From: Candidatus Endobugula sertula
Lineage (GTDB): Bacteria; Pseudomonadota; Gammaproteobacteria; Pseudomonadales; Cellvibrionaceae
Reading direction: 5' to 3'
Length of the DNA: 41,426 nt
Assembly (NCBI GenBank): GCA_001723645.1
Contig: MDLC01000030.1
Location: forward strand, 1 to 41,426
Made by a program: the position numbers and the translations under genes. The notes beneath the pieces are model-generated. The model saw nothing but the letters and a program-made list of their open reading frames with translations, had not been told where the DNA came from and searched no databases. Below, in pieces: positions 18,755 to 28,803 of this stretch (its first letter is position 1; each line of letters starts with the position of its first letter).

Positions 18755-19930
18755 ATGTCAGGCACTACTTTTTCACCATGGCCCTGTTTTTCAGATGAAG
18801 AAGGCGAAGCCGTCAAACGTGTACTACTTTCCAATAAAGTCAATTACTGGACAGGTGAAGAGGGGCGCCAGTTCGAAACCGAATTTGCTGCTTTCGCTGA
18901 TACAGACCATGCTATCGCTGTAGCTAATGGTACGGTTGCATTAGATTTAGCTCTCCATGCATTAAACATTGGTGCAAACGATGATGTTGTTGTGACCCCA
19001 CGCACCTTTTTAGCTTCTGTTTCCAGCATTATTACTGTTGGCGCCAACCCAGTGTTTGCAGACGTTGATCTGAACAGTCAAAACATTACTGCAGAAACTA
19101 TAACCACTGCCCTCACCCCAAATACTAAGGCGGTCATTGTTGTGCACTTAGCAGGAATGCCTGCTGAGATGGATGCGATTATGGCGTTATCAAAGCAGCA
19201 CAATTTTTATGTGATTGAAGATTGTGCACAAGCTCATGGAGCAAAGTATAAAGGTAATAGTGTGGGATCTATCGGCCATATTGGCGCATGGTCTTTTTGT
19301 CAAGATAAAATCATGACCACCGGTGGTGAAGGTGGTATGGTCACCACAAATGACAAAACACTGTGGTCAAAAATGTGGAGTTATAAAGATCACGGAAAAA
19401 GTTATGCTACGGTTTACCATAAAAAACACCCATCAGGGTTTCGTTGGCTACATGAGAGCTTTGGTACCAATTGGCGTATGACAGAAATGCAAGCCGTATT
19501 GGGACGAATACAATTGCAAAAAATGAGTGAATGGAAAAGCAAGCGTCAGTCTAACTCCATGAAAATAGATAAAGTATTATCTGAATTTACGTGTATTAGA
19601 ACAGAAATATCACCCAACTATATTGACCATGCTAAGTATAAGCACTACGCATTTGTAAATCCTGAATACCTTAAAAAGGGTTGGGATAGAAATAAAATTA
19701 TTAATGAGATTGTTCAAGCTGGAGCGCCTTGCTATCAAGGTAGCTGTTCTGAAGTGTATTTGGAAAAAGCATTTGATAATACCCCTTGGCGCCCCAACAA
19801 TCGACTCCCCAATGCTAAACTACTGGGTGAAACGAGCTTAATGTTTTTAGTTTATCCAACCTTAACGATGGCTGAAATTGAAAAGGTATGTTCAATTACC
19901 CGTAGTATTTTATCTAAAGCTTGTATATAA
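18755..19930 (+). CDS. DegT/DnrJ/EryC1 sugar aminotransferase
   Basis: The 391-residue PLP enzyme aminates a keto sugar nucleotide. The N terminus reads MSGTTFSPWPCFSDEEGEAV, the cofactor region VIEDCAQAHGAKYKG, and the PLP lysine is K185 in WSFCQDKIMTTGGEGGMV. GTNWRMTEMQAVLGRIQL is also a family hallmark. It follows the sugar transferase by one base and ends the operon. The 4-keto product of the CapD-type enzyme at 7627 is a plausible substrate (PglE-like step); no PglD-like acetyltransferase is seen. Downstream the gene converges with the helicase gene across 145 bases without an obvious terminator. Confidence 0.9.
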   Translation: MSGTTFSPWPCFSDEEGEAVKRVLLSNKVNYWTGEEGRQFETEFAAFADTDHAIAVANGTVALDLALHALNIGANDDVVVTPRTFLASVSSIITVGANPVFADVDLNSQNITAETITTALTPNTKAVIVVHLAGMPAEMDAIMALSKQHNFYVIEDCAQAHGAKYKGNSVGSIGHIGAWSFCQDKIMTTGGEGGMVTTNDKTLWSKMWSYKDHGKSYATVYHKKHPSGFRWLHESFGTNWRMTEMQAVLGRIQLQKMSEWKSKRQSNSMKIDKVLSEFTCIRTEISPNYIDHAKYKHYAFVNPEYLKKGWDRNKIINEIVQAGAPCYQGSCSEVYLEKAFDNTPWRPNNRLPNAKLLGETSLMFLVYPTLTMAEIEKVCSITRSILSKACI

Positions 19931-20075
19931 CCATAACTATGGATTTGAATATTTGCTTAATCCCCCTCTATGAAAACCAATCAGTATTTTTCAGGGCCGA
20001 CTATTTATCCCGCATTGTGGGAGAGTCGTTGTGTCTTTTATAGTGCTGAGTTGATATTGTGATAACTCGCTTAAG

Positions 20076-23000
20076 TTATATCTCTACCCACAAATGATTC
20101 AATGGGAAATATAAAGCCGAACATGTAGGGATACGTTCATGATTAAATAACGTAGTATAGTATTGTAGTTGTTTTTGATGCTGCTGTTTTTGTTCGTTTA
20201 TAAATGCTTCCTGTGTTTGGTTTTCACTGGGTTGGCTGTTTTTATAATCCACAACCCAACGAATTCTTTCTTTCATACCTTTTATCACTTTAGTGTCGAT
20301 AAAAGTACGATCTATGATATGCTGACCTTTACTATCCCAAAGCTGCAATTCAGTGGCACTATCCTCATGAGTATTATCCAACAGCCATTGCCCTGTTTTA
20401 TCGTTAAGGGTTTTATCAATAGCTTGATGTACAATATCAACAGCCTGATCGAGACGCCGTGGGTTTATGCCTTTTTGGGCAAGCTGGATTTTCCATAGAC
20501 ATTGTTGTTTCTGAATGCGCGTTCTATTCCAGTTTTTATAACCTGTTTCGGTAATATGCTGCAATGCAAGATGAATTACCGTGCCTATATAACGTTGTTC
20601 GCGTTGCATTAATGCATCAGGCGTAGCAACATTTTTTCTGGTGGTATTGTTTCGGTGATTGACTGTTGCTAATTGATTAGTGCCACGGTAGGGTTTAAGT
20701 AATTCGTTTTTCTGAATGACAGGGGCTTCCCAGTTTGGGGGCAGACTGGCAATATGGCTAGGATGACTCAGCTTTGTCGTTTTTTTAGACATTGCTTGAC
20801 TGTCTTTTTGCTTGTTAGGTTCAATAATATGTAGTAGGTTTTGTTGGTCATTCTGGCCTATTGCAGACCATAGGCGTTGTAGTAAGGTTTGAGAACTTGG
20901 CTCTTTTAAGTGTTTTAAGGTCAGTGGACCACTGCCCTCGTATGTCCTATGATCAATACCGGCGTAAGCCACTAAATGTAATTGCTTAATAGCTCGTGTG
21001 CAACCGACATAAAGTAAACGATCAGATTCCAATTGATCTTTTTCAGTATGCTGTTGTTGGATAAAATGGTAAATAGGATCTTTATTATCGCCGGTAGCAT
21101 TAATGGGACTAATCAACAGTTGTCGTTGTTGTTGATGGGTTTGTTCAGAATAGTCTATACGCTCTAACCACAAGAGTAGTTCTTTGTTACTACTTCGCGA
21201 ACGCTTGTCCAGACTAGGAATAATGACTGTATCAAATTCCAGGCCCTTGGATTTATGGATTGTCATAATTTGTACTGGTGGTACGCTATTCTCCTTATCC
21301 GATATAGTGGGCTTGGCATAAAGCTCATTAACAGCTTGTTCCAAATCCTGCCAACGTGTAATAGTGCCACCTTGCTCATAGTGATCAAGCAAAGCAAGAA
21401 ATGTATTTACATTTTCCTTATCGTGGATATTGATTAATAAGCCTGGGCCACCTAAAGCCAGCCAGATACCATGAATCCAATGACGTAAGGAATGCCGTTT
21501 TTGTTGTGCCAGAGCTGTGCTTATTACCCTAGCAAAACGTTGCAGTTTTTTCTGACCGGCCGATGATAAATGATGAATGATACCATCTTGCTGAGCAATA
21601 TCGAGAATACGGCTTATCAATAAAGGCCAGTGCTCTCCTTCTTTTCTATCATGTACTAATGTGTGCAAGTCGTGCATATTCAAACCACACCAGGGTGCAC
21701 GTAATATTGCCAGCCATGCAATACGGTCCTGAGGATAGAGGAGCGCTTTGGTGAGTGACAACATGTCCAGTACTGGCATACAAGTGTCTAGTCGATCAAT
21801 ATCATTGGCTTGGTAGGTAATACCACTATCATTAAAAGAAGAAATTATGGTTTGCGCATGAGCCTTACTGCGTACTAATACAACAAGGCTATCTTTGGGA
21901 CGTTGGCGTTGAGTCTGCTGAATAATGTCAGTGACTACACGAGCTTCATCCTGTCGTGAAAGCAGATTGTCTTCATAAGCTAATAGGTGAGTTTCTACGG
22001 CAGGAATATTCAAAGCGGATTTAAAACTGGTAGATGGGCTATAGGCCACTGCTCCTCGGTTACTGTTATTAACAGCAGGGAAAATACGTTGAAAACTTTG
22101 GTTAACCCAATTGACTATACCTTGCTGGGAGCGAAAATTCACCTGTAAATTTAACGGTTCTAATGTAATATCACTTATGCCATGCTGACGCACATCCAGA
22201 AAAATTCCTACATTAGCATCACGAAAACGATAACAGGATTGCATCGCATCACCTACTACAAATAACGTGCGACCATCATGAGTTTGCCAGCCTGCGGTCA
22301 GTCGTTGCAATAGTTCTAATTGGGTGGTTGATGTATCTTGAAATTCATCCACCAAAATATGCTGGATCTTATAATCCAACGCTAAGGCTAAATTGGTAGG
22401 CCTATCAGGTTCACCCAAGGCATCTAATGCCGCCAGAGTAACAGCCAGATAATCAATTTTCCCTAATTGTTGAAAAGTAATGTGTAAGTTTGAAGCTAGG
22501 TTGATTAATACATGGGTTAAGCTGTCTAATAATTCCCATTGGTTTTCCGAGTAACCAGAAGAAGGTAGCGTTCGAATTTGGTGTAGCGTACTTTCCAACT
22601 CACTTATTTTTTGTGCTTCCGTCAGTAATTCAGCCATACGTTGTTTAAATATTTTGGCACTTTCTTTTTGTTCTGGGGATAAACTTCTGTCCAAAGGTGA
22701 TAAAAAACCAATGGTTTTGGTAGCACTTTTACGTAAGCTACCGGCTTGTGTTAACAGTAGTTCAGCGATTCCTAACCATTGAGGTATAAAAGATGAATCG
22801 GCACTCGGTAAGCCTGTTAAACCCAGACAGCTCTTAATAGGGGATGATGAATCTTGTAAATTATTAGCTGCATGGTCAGCCAATAGGACTAATTCACTCG
22901 CAATAGGCAATAGAGTGTGTTGCAAGGATTGTAAGTGTTCTTCAATCACTTCAACCAACATAGCCTCTAACAATTCACGCTGATTTTTTGTTTGAAAAAC

Positions 23001-23618
23001 AATCCCCAACCATTGATCTCGTTTGACCAATAATCGAATAAATAAGGTTTCAATTTGATCCAATTGATTATTAAAATGTTTTACCAAACGAATTAAATCG
23101 CCTTGTATCTCCGAAGGTCGATGCAACTGTTGTAAGGTCTCACGAGCAGCTAATTGGTATGCTCTATTCACATTATCGAGTATCTCTGATGTATGCCCTA
23201 ACTGGCTTTCAAAGGGCATTTGCTGGCTGAGAGAGCGGCAGAGGCTATCAATAGTCATAATACGCAATCGGTTTGGACAACTCAATAACTGCCATTGCTT
23301 GTCTTTATTACGTTGTAATACGGCCTGTGCTAAATGCCAGGTGGTTTTTTCATAATCAGCTTCCGGTTCTGTGGGTTGTTGTTGAGCATTATCGAGGGCT
23401 TCTAAAATACGGGCCTGCATTTCAGCAGCCGCTTTACGGGTAAAAGTAATAGCCAGTACATTTTCAGGTTCATCGCATTGAGCCAATAGAGCTAATACAC
23501 GTTGAGTTAATAAGCCGGTTTTACCGGAGCCAGCAGGGGCACTCACAGCAAAGGAAAGCTGGGTATTTAACGCGCGTTGTCGTGCAGCTTGGTCAATGAG
23601 TCGTTTATTAGCTATCAT
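20076..23618 (-). CDS. AddA/RecB-like UvrD helicase-nuclease
   Basis: The 1180-residue protein is a superfamily 1 helicase with a C-terminal PD-(D/E)XK nuclease, the plan of AddA, used in double-strand-break end processing. Walker A is APAGSGKT, with GSGKT at residues 30-34. Walker B is HILVDEFQDTSTTQLELLQRL-like, with LVDEFQDTS as its core. Further helicase motifs are VNFRSQQGIVNWV, IMTIHKSKGLEFDTVIIPS and LLYVGCTRAIKQLHLVAYAG. The nuclease motif WVVDYKNSQ lies near the C terminus. This family normally works with an AddB-like nuclease encoded just upstream and overlapping; here only a 41-codon frame occupies that place and metH is divergent. The partner may be elsewhere or lost. Confidence 0.88.
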   Translation of the reverse strand: MIANKRLIDQAARQRALNTQLSFAVSAPAGSGKTGLLTQRVLALLAQCDEPENVLAITFTRKAAAEMQARILEALDNAQQQPTEPEADYEKTTWHLAQAVLQRNKDKQWQLLSCPNRLRIMTIDSLCRSLSQQMPFESQLGHTSEILDNVNRAYQLAARETLQQLHRPSEIQGDLIRLVKHFNNQLDQIETLFIRLLVKRDQWLGIVFQTKNQRELLEAMLVEVIEEHLQSLQHTLLPIASELVLLADHAANNLQDSSSPIKSCLGLTGLPSADSSFIPQWLGIAELLLTQAGSLRKSATKTIGFLSPLDRSLSPEQKESAKIFKQRMAELLTEAQKISELESTLHQIRTLPSSGYSENQWELLDSLTHVLINLASNLHITFQQLGKIDYLAVTLAALDALGEPDRPTNLALALDYKIQHILVDEFQDTSTTQLELLQRLTAGWQTHDGRTLFVVGDAMQSCYRFRDANVGIFLDVRQHGISDITLEPLNLQVNFRSQQGIVNWVNQSFQRIFPAVNNSNRGAVAYSPSTSFKSALNIPAVETHLLAYEDNLLSRQDEARVVTDIIQQTQRQRPKDSLVVLVRSKAHAQTIISSFNDSGITYQANDIDRLDTCMPVLDMLSLTKALLYPQDRIAWLAILRAPWCGLNMHDLHTLVHDRKEGEHWPLLISRILDIAQQDGIIHHLSSAGQKKLQRFARVISTALAQQKRHSLRHWIHGIWLALGGPGLLINIHDKENVNTFLALLDHYEQGGTITRWQDLEQAVNELYAKPTISDKENSVPPVQIMTIHKSKGLEFDTVIIPSLDKRSRSSNKELLLWLERIDYSEQTHQQQRQLLISPINATGDNKDPIYHFIQQQHTEKDQLESDRLLYVGCTRAIKQLHLVAYAGIDHRTYEGSGPLTLKHLKEPSSQTLLQRLWSAIGQNDQQNLLHIIEPNKQKDSQAMSKKTTKLSHPSHIASLPPNWEAPVIQKNELLKPYRGTNQLATVNHRNNTTRKNVATPDALMQREQRYIGTVIHLALQHITETGYKNWNRTRIQKQQCLWKIQLAQKGINPRRLDQAVDIVHQAIDKTLNDKTGQWLLDNTHEDSATELQLWDSKGQHIIDRTFIDTKVIKGMKERIRWVVDYKNSQPSENQTQEAFINEQKQQHQKQLQYYTTLFNHERIPTCSALYFPLNHLWVEI

Positions 23619-23740
23619 AATGGGGTTAGCAACAATACACTTTCTCTAGAACTGTAACCATTCAATGCATCAATGCAATCCTGAACTGTGAGCTGGATGC
23701 CTGCCAACAACAACCAGAGCCTTCTGGGACCACTGACCAT
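23615..23740 (-). pseudogene. 41-codon frame coupled to the helicase gene; possible AddB N-terminal remnant
   Basis: An ATG at 23740 opens 41 codons whose TGA overlaps the helicase start codon (ATGA), the arrangement expected for the end of an AddB-like partner gene. The translation ends DALNGYSSRESVLLLTP, which resembles the N terminus of AddB-like proteins before their NRRLA motif, with the rest missing. I infer an internal deletion that left the partner's first codons, but a chance frame is possible; no ribosome site is visible. Confidence 0.3.
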
Positions 23741-23801
23741 GAACAAAATATTAACATAGTGTACAGATTATTTCCGATCCACTAGTCATGATCTTGTAGG
23801 C

Positions 23802-23829
23802 CCTGCTCTGTAGATATAGCAGGCTTTTT
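23802..23829 (+). terminator. Weak terminator-like hairpin upstream of metH
   Basis: CCTGCT (23802-23807) and AGCAGG (23818-23823) form a 6-bp stem with a 10-base loop, followed by CTTTTT. No plus-strand gene ends here. It could be an attenuator in a long metH leader or a chance structure; I do not see the conserved core of a cobalamin, SAM or SAH riboswitch. Confidence 0.3.
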
Positions 23830-23886
23830 GGCAACAACACCATCGACGAGAGTAAATGAGAGCGTTTTAGAAGAATAAACAAATTT

Positions 23887-23939
23887 TTGACACTAAAAAA
23901 CAGAAATAGCCTCGTAAAGTCAACCAGTTAAGGTAGAAT
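23887..23939 (+). promoter_or_regulatory. Possible metH promoter elements
   Basis: A perfect TTGACA (-35 type) sits at 23887-23892 and a TAGAAT (-10 type) at 23934-23939, 37 bases before the metH start. They are too far apart to be one promoter, so each would need a weaker partner. Treat as tentative. Confidence 0.25.
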
Positions 23940-23975
23940 AGCTGTCCTTTACTTTTTAGCAATTAGATTTAAATA

Positions 23976-24989
23976 ATGAGCACTTCCACTCTTAAAACCC
24001 TTAAAGCCATCTTATCTGAGCGTATTATGCTGTTGGATGGCGCTATGGGGACAATGATTCAGCGGTACACACTGGAAGAAGCTGATTTTCGAGGAGACCG
24101 TTTTCAGCAACATACTTCCCCCCTAAAAGGTGATAATGATCTGTTAGCAATTACTCGACCAGATATTATTCAAGCCATTCATGAAGAGTACTTTTCTGTA
24201 GGCAGTGATTTCGCAACAACCAATTCCTTTAATGCCACGACGATTGCTCAGGCAGACTATGCCATGGAAGCCCATGTCTATGATATCAATTACCACGCTG
24301 CACAGTGTGCCCGTCGTGCGGCGGATAAATGGACAGCAAAGACGCGGAATCAACCACGTTTTGTTATTGGTGCTCTAGGCCCCACTAATCGTACAGCTTC
24401 ATTATCGCCTGATGTTAATGATCCCGGTAAGCGTCTGGTAACCTTTGATGAATTACGAGGGGCGTATTTACAGGCGGCTAATGCTTTGTTGGAAGGAGGC
24501 GCCGATATTCTGATGATCGAAACGGTATTTGATACCCTTAATGCCAAAGCAGGACTATATGCTATGGCCGAAGTGCGTGAAAAATGGGGAAATGTGCCTG
24601 TAATGGTTTCAGGTACGATTACCGATGCCAGCGGGCGTACTCTATCAGGGCAAACTGTAGAAGCTTTCTGGATCTCCATGATGCATGGAGATCTGCTGAG
24701 CGTCGGCCTAAATTGTGCACTGGGAGCGAATGAAATGTTGGCCTATATTAAACGCCTGGACCAAATATCCACCAGTTTTGTTTCTGCGCATCCAAATGCA
24801 GGTCTGCCTAATGAATTTGGTGAGTATGATGAATCCCCAGAGCAAATGGCCTCACAAATAGAATGGTTTGTCAAAGGTGGACATATTAATATTTTGGGGG
24901 GATGTTGTGGCACAACACCGGATCATATCGCAGCACTTAAAGCATTGGCAGATAATTATGCCCCCAGAACTATTAGGCACTGTACATAA
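23976..24989 (+). CDS. metH: Methionine synthase, homocysteine-binding module (split MetH, N part)
   Basis: The 337 residues equal the homocysteine methyltransferase module of cobalamin-dependent MetH. The N terminus has ERIMLLDGAMGTMIQRY. The three zinc ligands are intact as Cys247 (VGLNCALGANEM) and Cys310-Cys311 (GGCCGTTPDH), at the same numbering as in E. coli MetH. The frame ends at TAA just where full-length MetH has the linker to the folate module. Two more stops follow in the same frame (TAA, TAG) before the next gene starts 35 bases on, so a single frameshift does not explain the break. The product could work with the C part as a split enzyme. Confidence 0.9.
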   Translation: MSTSTLKTLKAILSERIMLLDGAMGTMIQRYTLEEADFRGDRFQQHTSPLKGDNDLLAITRPDIIQAIHEEYFSVGSDFATTNSFNATTIAQADYAMEAHVYDINYHAAQCARRAADKWTAKTRNQPRFVIGALGPTNRTASLSPDVNDPGKRLVTFDELRGAYLQAANALLEGGADILMIETVFDTLNAKAGLYAMAEVREKWGNVPVMVSGTITDASGRTLSGQTVEAFWISMMHGDLLSVGLNCALGANEMLAYIKRLDQISTSFVSAHPNAGLPNEFGEYDESPEQMASQIEWFVKGGHINILGGCCGTTPDHIAALKALADNYAPRTIRHCT

Positions 24990-25023
24990 CGAGTAGACAA
25001 TATTAAGTAATAGATAACCCAAT

Positions 25024-27714
25024 ATGAATCAAGTAATGCCCGATATGGTACTCAGTGGTCTTGAGCCACTAAGAGTCAATAAAACTACCGGCTTTGTTAA
25101 TGTAGGCGAACGTGCAAATGTAACAGGTTCGAGAAAATTTGCCCGTCTAATTCAGGAAGAAAACTATGACGAAGCGATAGAGATTGCCCGTATTCAAGTA
25201 GAGGATGGTGCTCAGATACTGGATATTAATATGGATGACGCTATGTTAGATGGTGTAAAAGCTATGCGTCGTTACCTTAACCTGTTGGCAGCGGAACCGG
25301 ACATTTGCCGTGTTCCTTTTATGATTGATTCCTCTAAGTTTGACATTATTGAAGCTGGTTTGCAGTGTGTTCAGGGTAAAGCCATTGTTAACTCGATTTC
25401 CTTAAAAGAGGGAAAAGAAGAATTTATTCATTACGCGGGTAAGGTCAAGCGTTATGGCGCCGCTGTTGTTGTGATGGCTTTTGATGAAAAAGGACAAGCG
25501 GATACCTATCAACGTCGTATTGATATTTGTAAAGCATCCTACGATATTTTGGTGAACGAAGTGGGTTTCCCAGCAGAAGATATTGTGTTTGATCCTAATA
25601 TCTTCCCCATTGCGACTGGTATTAGTGACCACGATAATTATGCAGTTGATTTTTTTGCGGCAACTCGATGGATTAAGGAAAACCTGCCGGGTGCAAAAGT
25701 ATCTGGTGGTCTATCTAATGTATCCTTCTCTTTCCGTGGTAACAATACAATCCGTGAAGCGATGCACTCAATATTTCTTTACCATGCCATTAAACAAGGC
25801 ATGGACATGGCCATTGTTAATGCGGGTATGTTAACAGTATATGATGACATTCCCAAAGACTTGTTGGAAGTGGTTGAAGATGTAGTACTTAATCGCCGTG
25901 AAGATGCCGGTGAACGCTTGGTTGATTTTGCTGAACAGGTTAAAGGTCAATCAGCTAGGATTAAAGAGAGTGATAAATTAAAATGGCGTGAAAATAGCTT
26001 ACAAGAGCGTATTACCCATTCGCTGGTTAAAGGTATTACAGAGTTTATTGAAAAAGATGTAGAAGAAGCTCGTCAGCAAGCCGATAAGCCATTGCATGTT
26101 ATCGAAGGCCCATTAATGGTGGGGATGAATGTGGTTGGTGACCTATTTGGCGCAGGCAAAATGTTTTTACCTCAGGTAGTGAAGAGTGCCCGTGTGATGA
26201 AAAAAGCGGTGGCTTATTTACTGCCCTATATTGAAGAAGAAAAAAAACGTTCTGGTGATGAAAGCCAAAATAATGGCACCATTGTAATCGCTACTGTTAA
26301 AGGTGATGTGCATGATATTGGTAAAAATATTGTGGGTGTTGTTTTATCCTGTAATAACTACGAAGTAATTGACCTAGGTGTTATGGTGCCACCAGAAAAA
26401 ATTCTGGATGTCGCTATAGAGCATAATGCTGATATTATTGGTTTATCTGGATTAATTACTCCATCATTGGACGAAATGGTAACAGTGGCCAAAATGATGG
26501 AAGAGCGAGGCATGAATATGCCATTGTTGATCGGTGGTGCAACCACCTCTAAAGTCCATACTGCTGTTAAAATTGAACCGAAATATAGTGGTGTAACCAA
26601 CCATGTGTTAGATGCTTCCAAATCGGTACCTGTCGTTAGTGGTTTACTTGGCGAAAGTAAAGACACATTTATTTCCTCTATTAAAGAAGACAATGAACAA
26701 GTACGTCTTAAAAATGCCAATAGAACAGCGAAGAAAGCATTTTCAAATCTAGAGAAGGCACGAGCTAATCCAGCCTTTATAGATTGGGATAGTTATCAAG
26801 TTGCTGTACCTTCTGTACTAGGCCAGCACATTTTTCTTGATTGTCCATTAACAGAAATCGTTGAACGCTTTGATTGGACACCATTCTTTAAGACCTGGGA
26901 ATTACATGGTAAATACCCAGATATATTGACCGATAGTGTAGTGGGTGAAGAAGCGAGTAAATTATTTGCCGATGCTCGTCATAAGCTGCAGGAAATTATT
27001 GATAATAATTTATTGCACTGTCATGCAGTCATTGGTTTATACCCCGCCAATGGAATCAATAACGATCAAACTGAGCTATATAAAGATGAAAACCGTGATC
27101 AGGTTATTGCCACATTAAACCATCTTCGTCAACAAGTGGAGCGCCCCGCAGAGCGTCCCTATCGTTCATTGGCTGACTTTGTTGCACCCAAAAACTCTGG
27201 CGTAAAAGATTATATAGGAGGCTTTGCAGTAGCTTGTTTTGGTGCGAAAAAACTGGCTAAGCAATATGAAGCTAAACTGGATGATTACAATGCCATTATG
27301 ATTAAAGCTATTGCGGATCGGTTTGCTGAAGCCCTGGCAGAACTCATGCATGAAAAAGTGCGTAAGCAGTATTGGGGTTATGGTAAAGATGAGCAATTAA
27401 ATAATGAGGCGCTTATCAAAGAAGCTTATCAGGGAATACGCCCTGCACCTGGTTACCCAGCTTGTCCGGAGCACAGTGAAAAAGCAACTCTTTGGAAATT
27501 ACTAGATGTTGAAAATGCGATTGGTAGTCAATTAACTGATAATTTTGCTATGTACCCAGAAGCAGCCGTCAGTGGTTGGTATTTTGCACACCCTGAAGCA
27601 CGTTACTTCGGTTTAGGAAAAATTGATAAAGACCAAGTACTCAATTATGCAAAAAGAAAGGACTGGGACTTAGAAACTGCGGAACGTTGGTTAAGACCTG
27701 TTTTAGGGTATTAA
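25024..27714 (+). CDS. metH: Methionine synthase, folate/cobalamin/activation modules (split MetH, C part)
   Basis: The 896 residues cover the rest of MetH. The pterin-binding domain begins at [17 protein letters not shown] and includes [16 protein letters not shown]. The cap domain has [16 protein letters not shown]. The cobalamin domain has the DxHxxG motif in [13 protein letters not shown], with His430 as the cobalt ligand, and [13 protein letters not shown]. The C-terminal reactivation domain carries [14 protein letters not shown]. Together with the N part (337) the total is about that of E. coli MetH (1227). The ATG at 25024 begins [16 protein letters not shown], and the upstream frame is closed by a stop. 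No strong ribosome site is seen, so translation may rely on coupling across the 34-base gap. Confidence 0.92.
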   Translation: MNQVMPDMVLSGLEPLRVNKTTGFVNVGERANVTGSRKFARLIQEENYDEAIEIARIQVEDGAQILDINMDDAMLDGVKAMRRYLNLLAAEPDICRVPFMIDSSKFDIIEAGLQCVQGKAIVNSISLKEGKEEFIHYAGKVKRYGAAVVVMAFDEKGQADTYQRRIDICKASYDILVNEVGFPAEDIVFDPNIFPIATGISDHDNYAVDFFAATRWIKENLPGAKVSGGLSNVSFSFRGNNTIREAMHSIFLYHAIKQGMDMAIVNAGMLTVYDDIPKDLLEVVEDVVLNRREDAGERLVDFAEQVKGQSARIKESDKLKWRENSLQERITHSLVKGITEFIEKDVEEARQQADKPLHVIEGPLMVGMNVVGDLFGAGKMFLPQVVKSARVMKKAVAYLLPYIEEEKKRSGDESQNNGTIVIATVKGDVHDIGKNIVGVVLSCNNYEVIDLGVMVPPEKILDVAIEHNADIIGLSGLITPSLDEMVTVAKMMEERGMNMPLLIGGATTSKVHTAVKIEPKYSGVTNHVLDASKSVPVVSGLLGESKDTFISSIKEDNEQVRLKNANRTAKKAFSNLEKARANPAFIDWDSYQVAVPSVLGQHIFLDCPLTEIVERFDWTPFFKTWELHGKYPDILTDSVVGEEASKLFADARHKLQEIIDNNLLHCHAVIGLYPANGINNDQTELYKDENRDQVIATLNHLRQQVERPAERPYRSLADFVAPKNSGVKDYIGGFAVACFGAKKLAKQYEAKLDDYNAIMIKAIADRFAEALAELMHEKVRKQYWGYGKDEQLNNEALIKEAYQGIRPAPGYPACPEHSEKATLWKLLDVENAIGSQLTDNFAMYPEAAVSGWYFAHPEARYFGLGKIDKDQVLNYAKRKDWDLETAERWLRPVLGY

Positions 27715-27828
27715 TTCGTTTAATGTAAATTTCTGGGTTTAAGACTAATTCTACAAATAATTCGGACAACATTTTATGGCGTAAACGGACAGTGCAATCA
27801 TATCCTCTCCATTGTCTGGTTATGTGTT

Positions 27829-28548
27829 TTAAACTTCACTGGTTCTCTTCTGAATAAGCGTATACCCCCAAAATAGAACCAGCCAAGGGAAGACTAACCA
27901 TGGGCCATTCAAAAAAATAAATTTAATCCATAAATCATTAAAGCTTGATATATTCACGCTTTCAAAGCCTGTAAGCATTTCTTCTCCATAGTAGTGCCAT
28001 GTTAGTATGGTGTGCGTAACAGCCGTAGACATACAGAGAAGTATTCCCAATATATTTTTAAATTCAGATTTGAGCAGAAAATATAAACCGACTAAACCAA
28101 TTGATCCATTAATGACAGAAAGTATTTCTATCATTAAAAAATGAGGTTCAGGGTTGTAATAACGAACGTCGCCACCATCGATGTATGCCCACCATGCATA
28201 AGCCCATATTTCATTTTTTGAATTAGAAATCGTCTCATGAAAAACTAACCAAAGCAATTGCCAACTTAAGTGAGTTAAATAAGATGCCAACATAAAAGCG
28301 AGACAAACATATTTTAGGCGTTCGACTTTCGACCAATTTTTTAGTCCAGGTAGAGGCAGAAAAGCTGCCCCCATTCCAGTCCAGTATGCTATGGCAACAT
28401 GGGTAGCAAATATGTCCGCAAGTGCATTACGATCTAGTTCTAAACCAAATGCCAGATAGCTATAGATAGGAAAGGCAAATACCAAGCATCCAAAAGATAT
28501 AATCCAAACACATTTAAGATCTTTGGGGATTCCGTTGTCATTTGCCAT
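27829..28548 (-). CDS. Multi-pass membrane protein, possibly emopamil-binding (EXPERA)-like
   Basis: About 239 residues from the ATG at 28548 form some six or seven hydrophobic segments with aromatic-rich loops (WAYAWWAYIDGGDVRY, YNPEPHFLMIEILSV, HTILTWHYYGEEMLTGFE, GPWLVFPWLVLFWGYTLI). The general look recalls bacterial emopamil-binding/EXPERA-type proteins, but I cannot confirm this. The frame is open to a GTG at 28602, but those 18 codons match the tail of an IS5-type transposase remnant, so I exclude them. The ATG has no good ribosome site, so the gene may have lost its own promoter or start. Confidence 0.5.
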   Translation of the reverse strand: MANDNGIPKDLKCVWIISFGCLVFAFPIYSYLAFGLELDRNALADIFATHVAIAYWTGMGAAFLPLPGLKNWSKVERLKYVCLAFMLASYLTHLSWQLLWLVFHETISNSKNEIWAYAWWAYIDGGDVRYYNPEPHFLMIEILSVINGSIGLVGLYFLLKSEFKNILGILLCMSTAVTHTILTWHYYGEEMLTGFESVNISSFNDLWIKFIFLNGPWLVFPWLVLFWGYTLIQKRTSEV

Positions 28549-28674
28549 TAAAGGGCACCATTCATCAAGCCTACTTTTTTTCGTACGGCATAAACCAATC
28601 ACTCGACAGTAAAGTCCACCTTGTTCATTGGTGATAGAACCAACAACATGTTCGACTCTGACACGAAACCGACT
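28549..28674 (-). pseudogene. IS5-type transposase C-terminal remnant
   Basis: In minus-strand frame the sequence reads SRFRVRVEHVVGSITNEQ followed by GGLYCRVIGLCRTKK, matching the end of IS5-family transposases, which typically read R-x-R-V-E-H-V-F-G then GG...IRTIGLARAK. A stop codon lies just upstream in frame, so only a fragment remains. It runs straight into the membrane-protein gene. Confidence 0.6.
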
Positions 28675-28743
28675 TTACAGAACAGTATTGGACACTGTGG
28701 ATTATCAACATTGTGAAAAAACGATTTTGACTTCACACACTAC

Positions 28744-28800
28744 CTATAGTGAATAACGAACAACCCATCGACTCAACGTAGAACGATCTACTGAGACGAA
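28744..28800 (-). pseudogene. Short transposase remnant (helix-turn-helix part)
   Basis: The minus-strand frame FVSVDRSTLSRWVVRYS then stop resembles the D-x-S-T-x-x-R-W-V helix-turn-helix segment of IS6- or IS66-family transposases. It is only 18 codons long, directly after the stop of the 70-codon gene, so the family call is weak. Confidence 0.4.
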
Positions 28801-28803
28801 TAA

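Noticed and set aside
19980-20020. Inverted repeat between the DegT and helicase genes as a bidirectional terminator
   Set aside because: The stem around TCCCGC/GTGGGA is short and imperfect, with no T run on either strand.
23619-23975. Cobalamin or SAM-type riboswitch in the metH leader
   Set aside because: None of the conserved core elements could be found; only a weak hairpin with T5 is present.
24960-25040. metH split as a simple sequencing frameshift
   Set aside because: Three in-frame stops lie between the parts and homology does not resume by a single-base shift.
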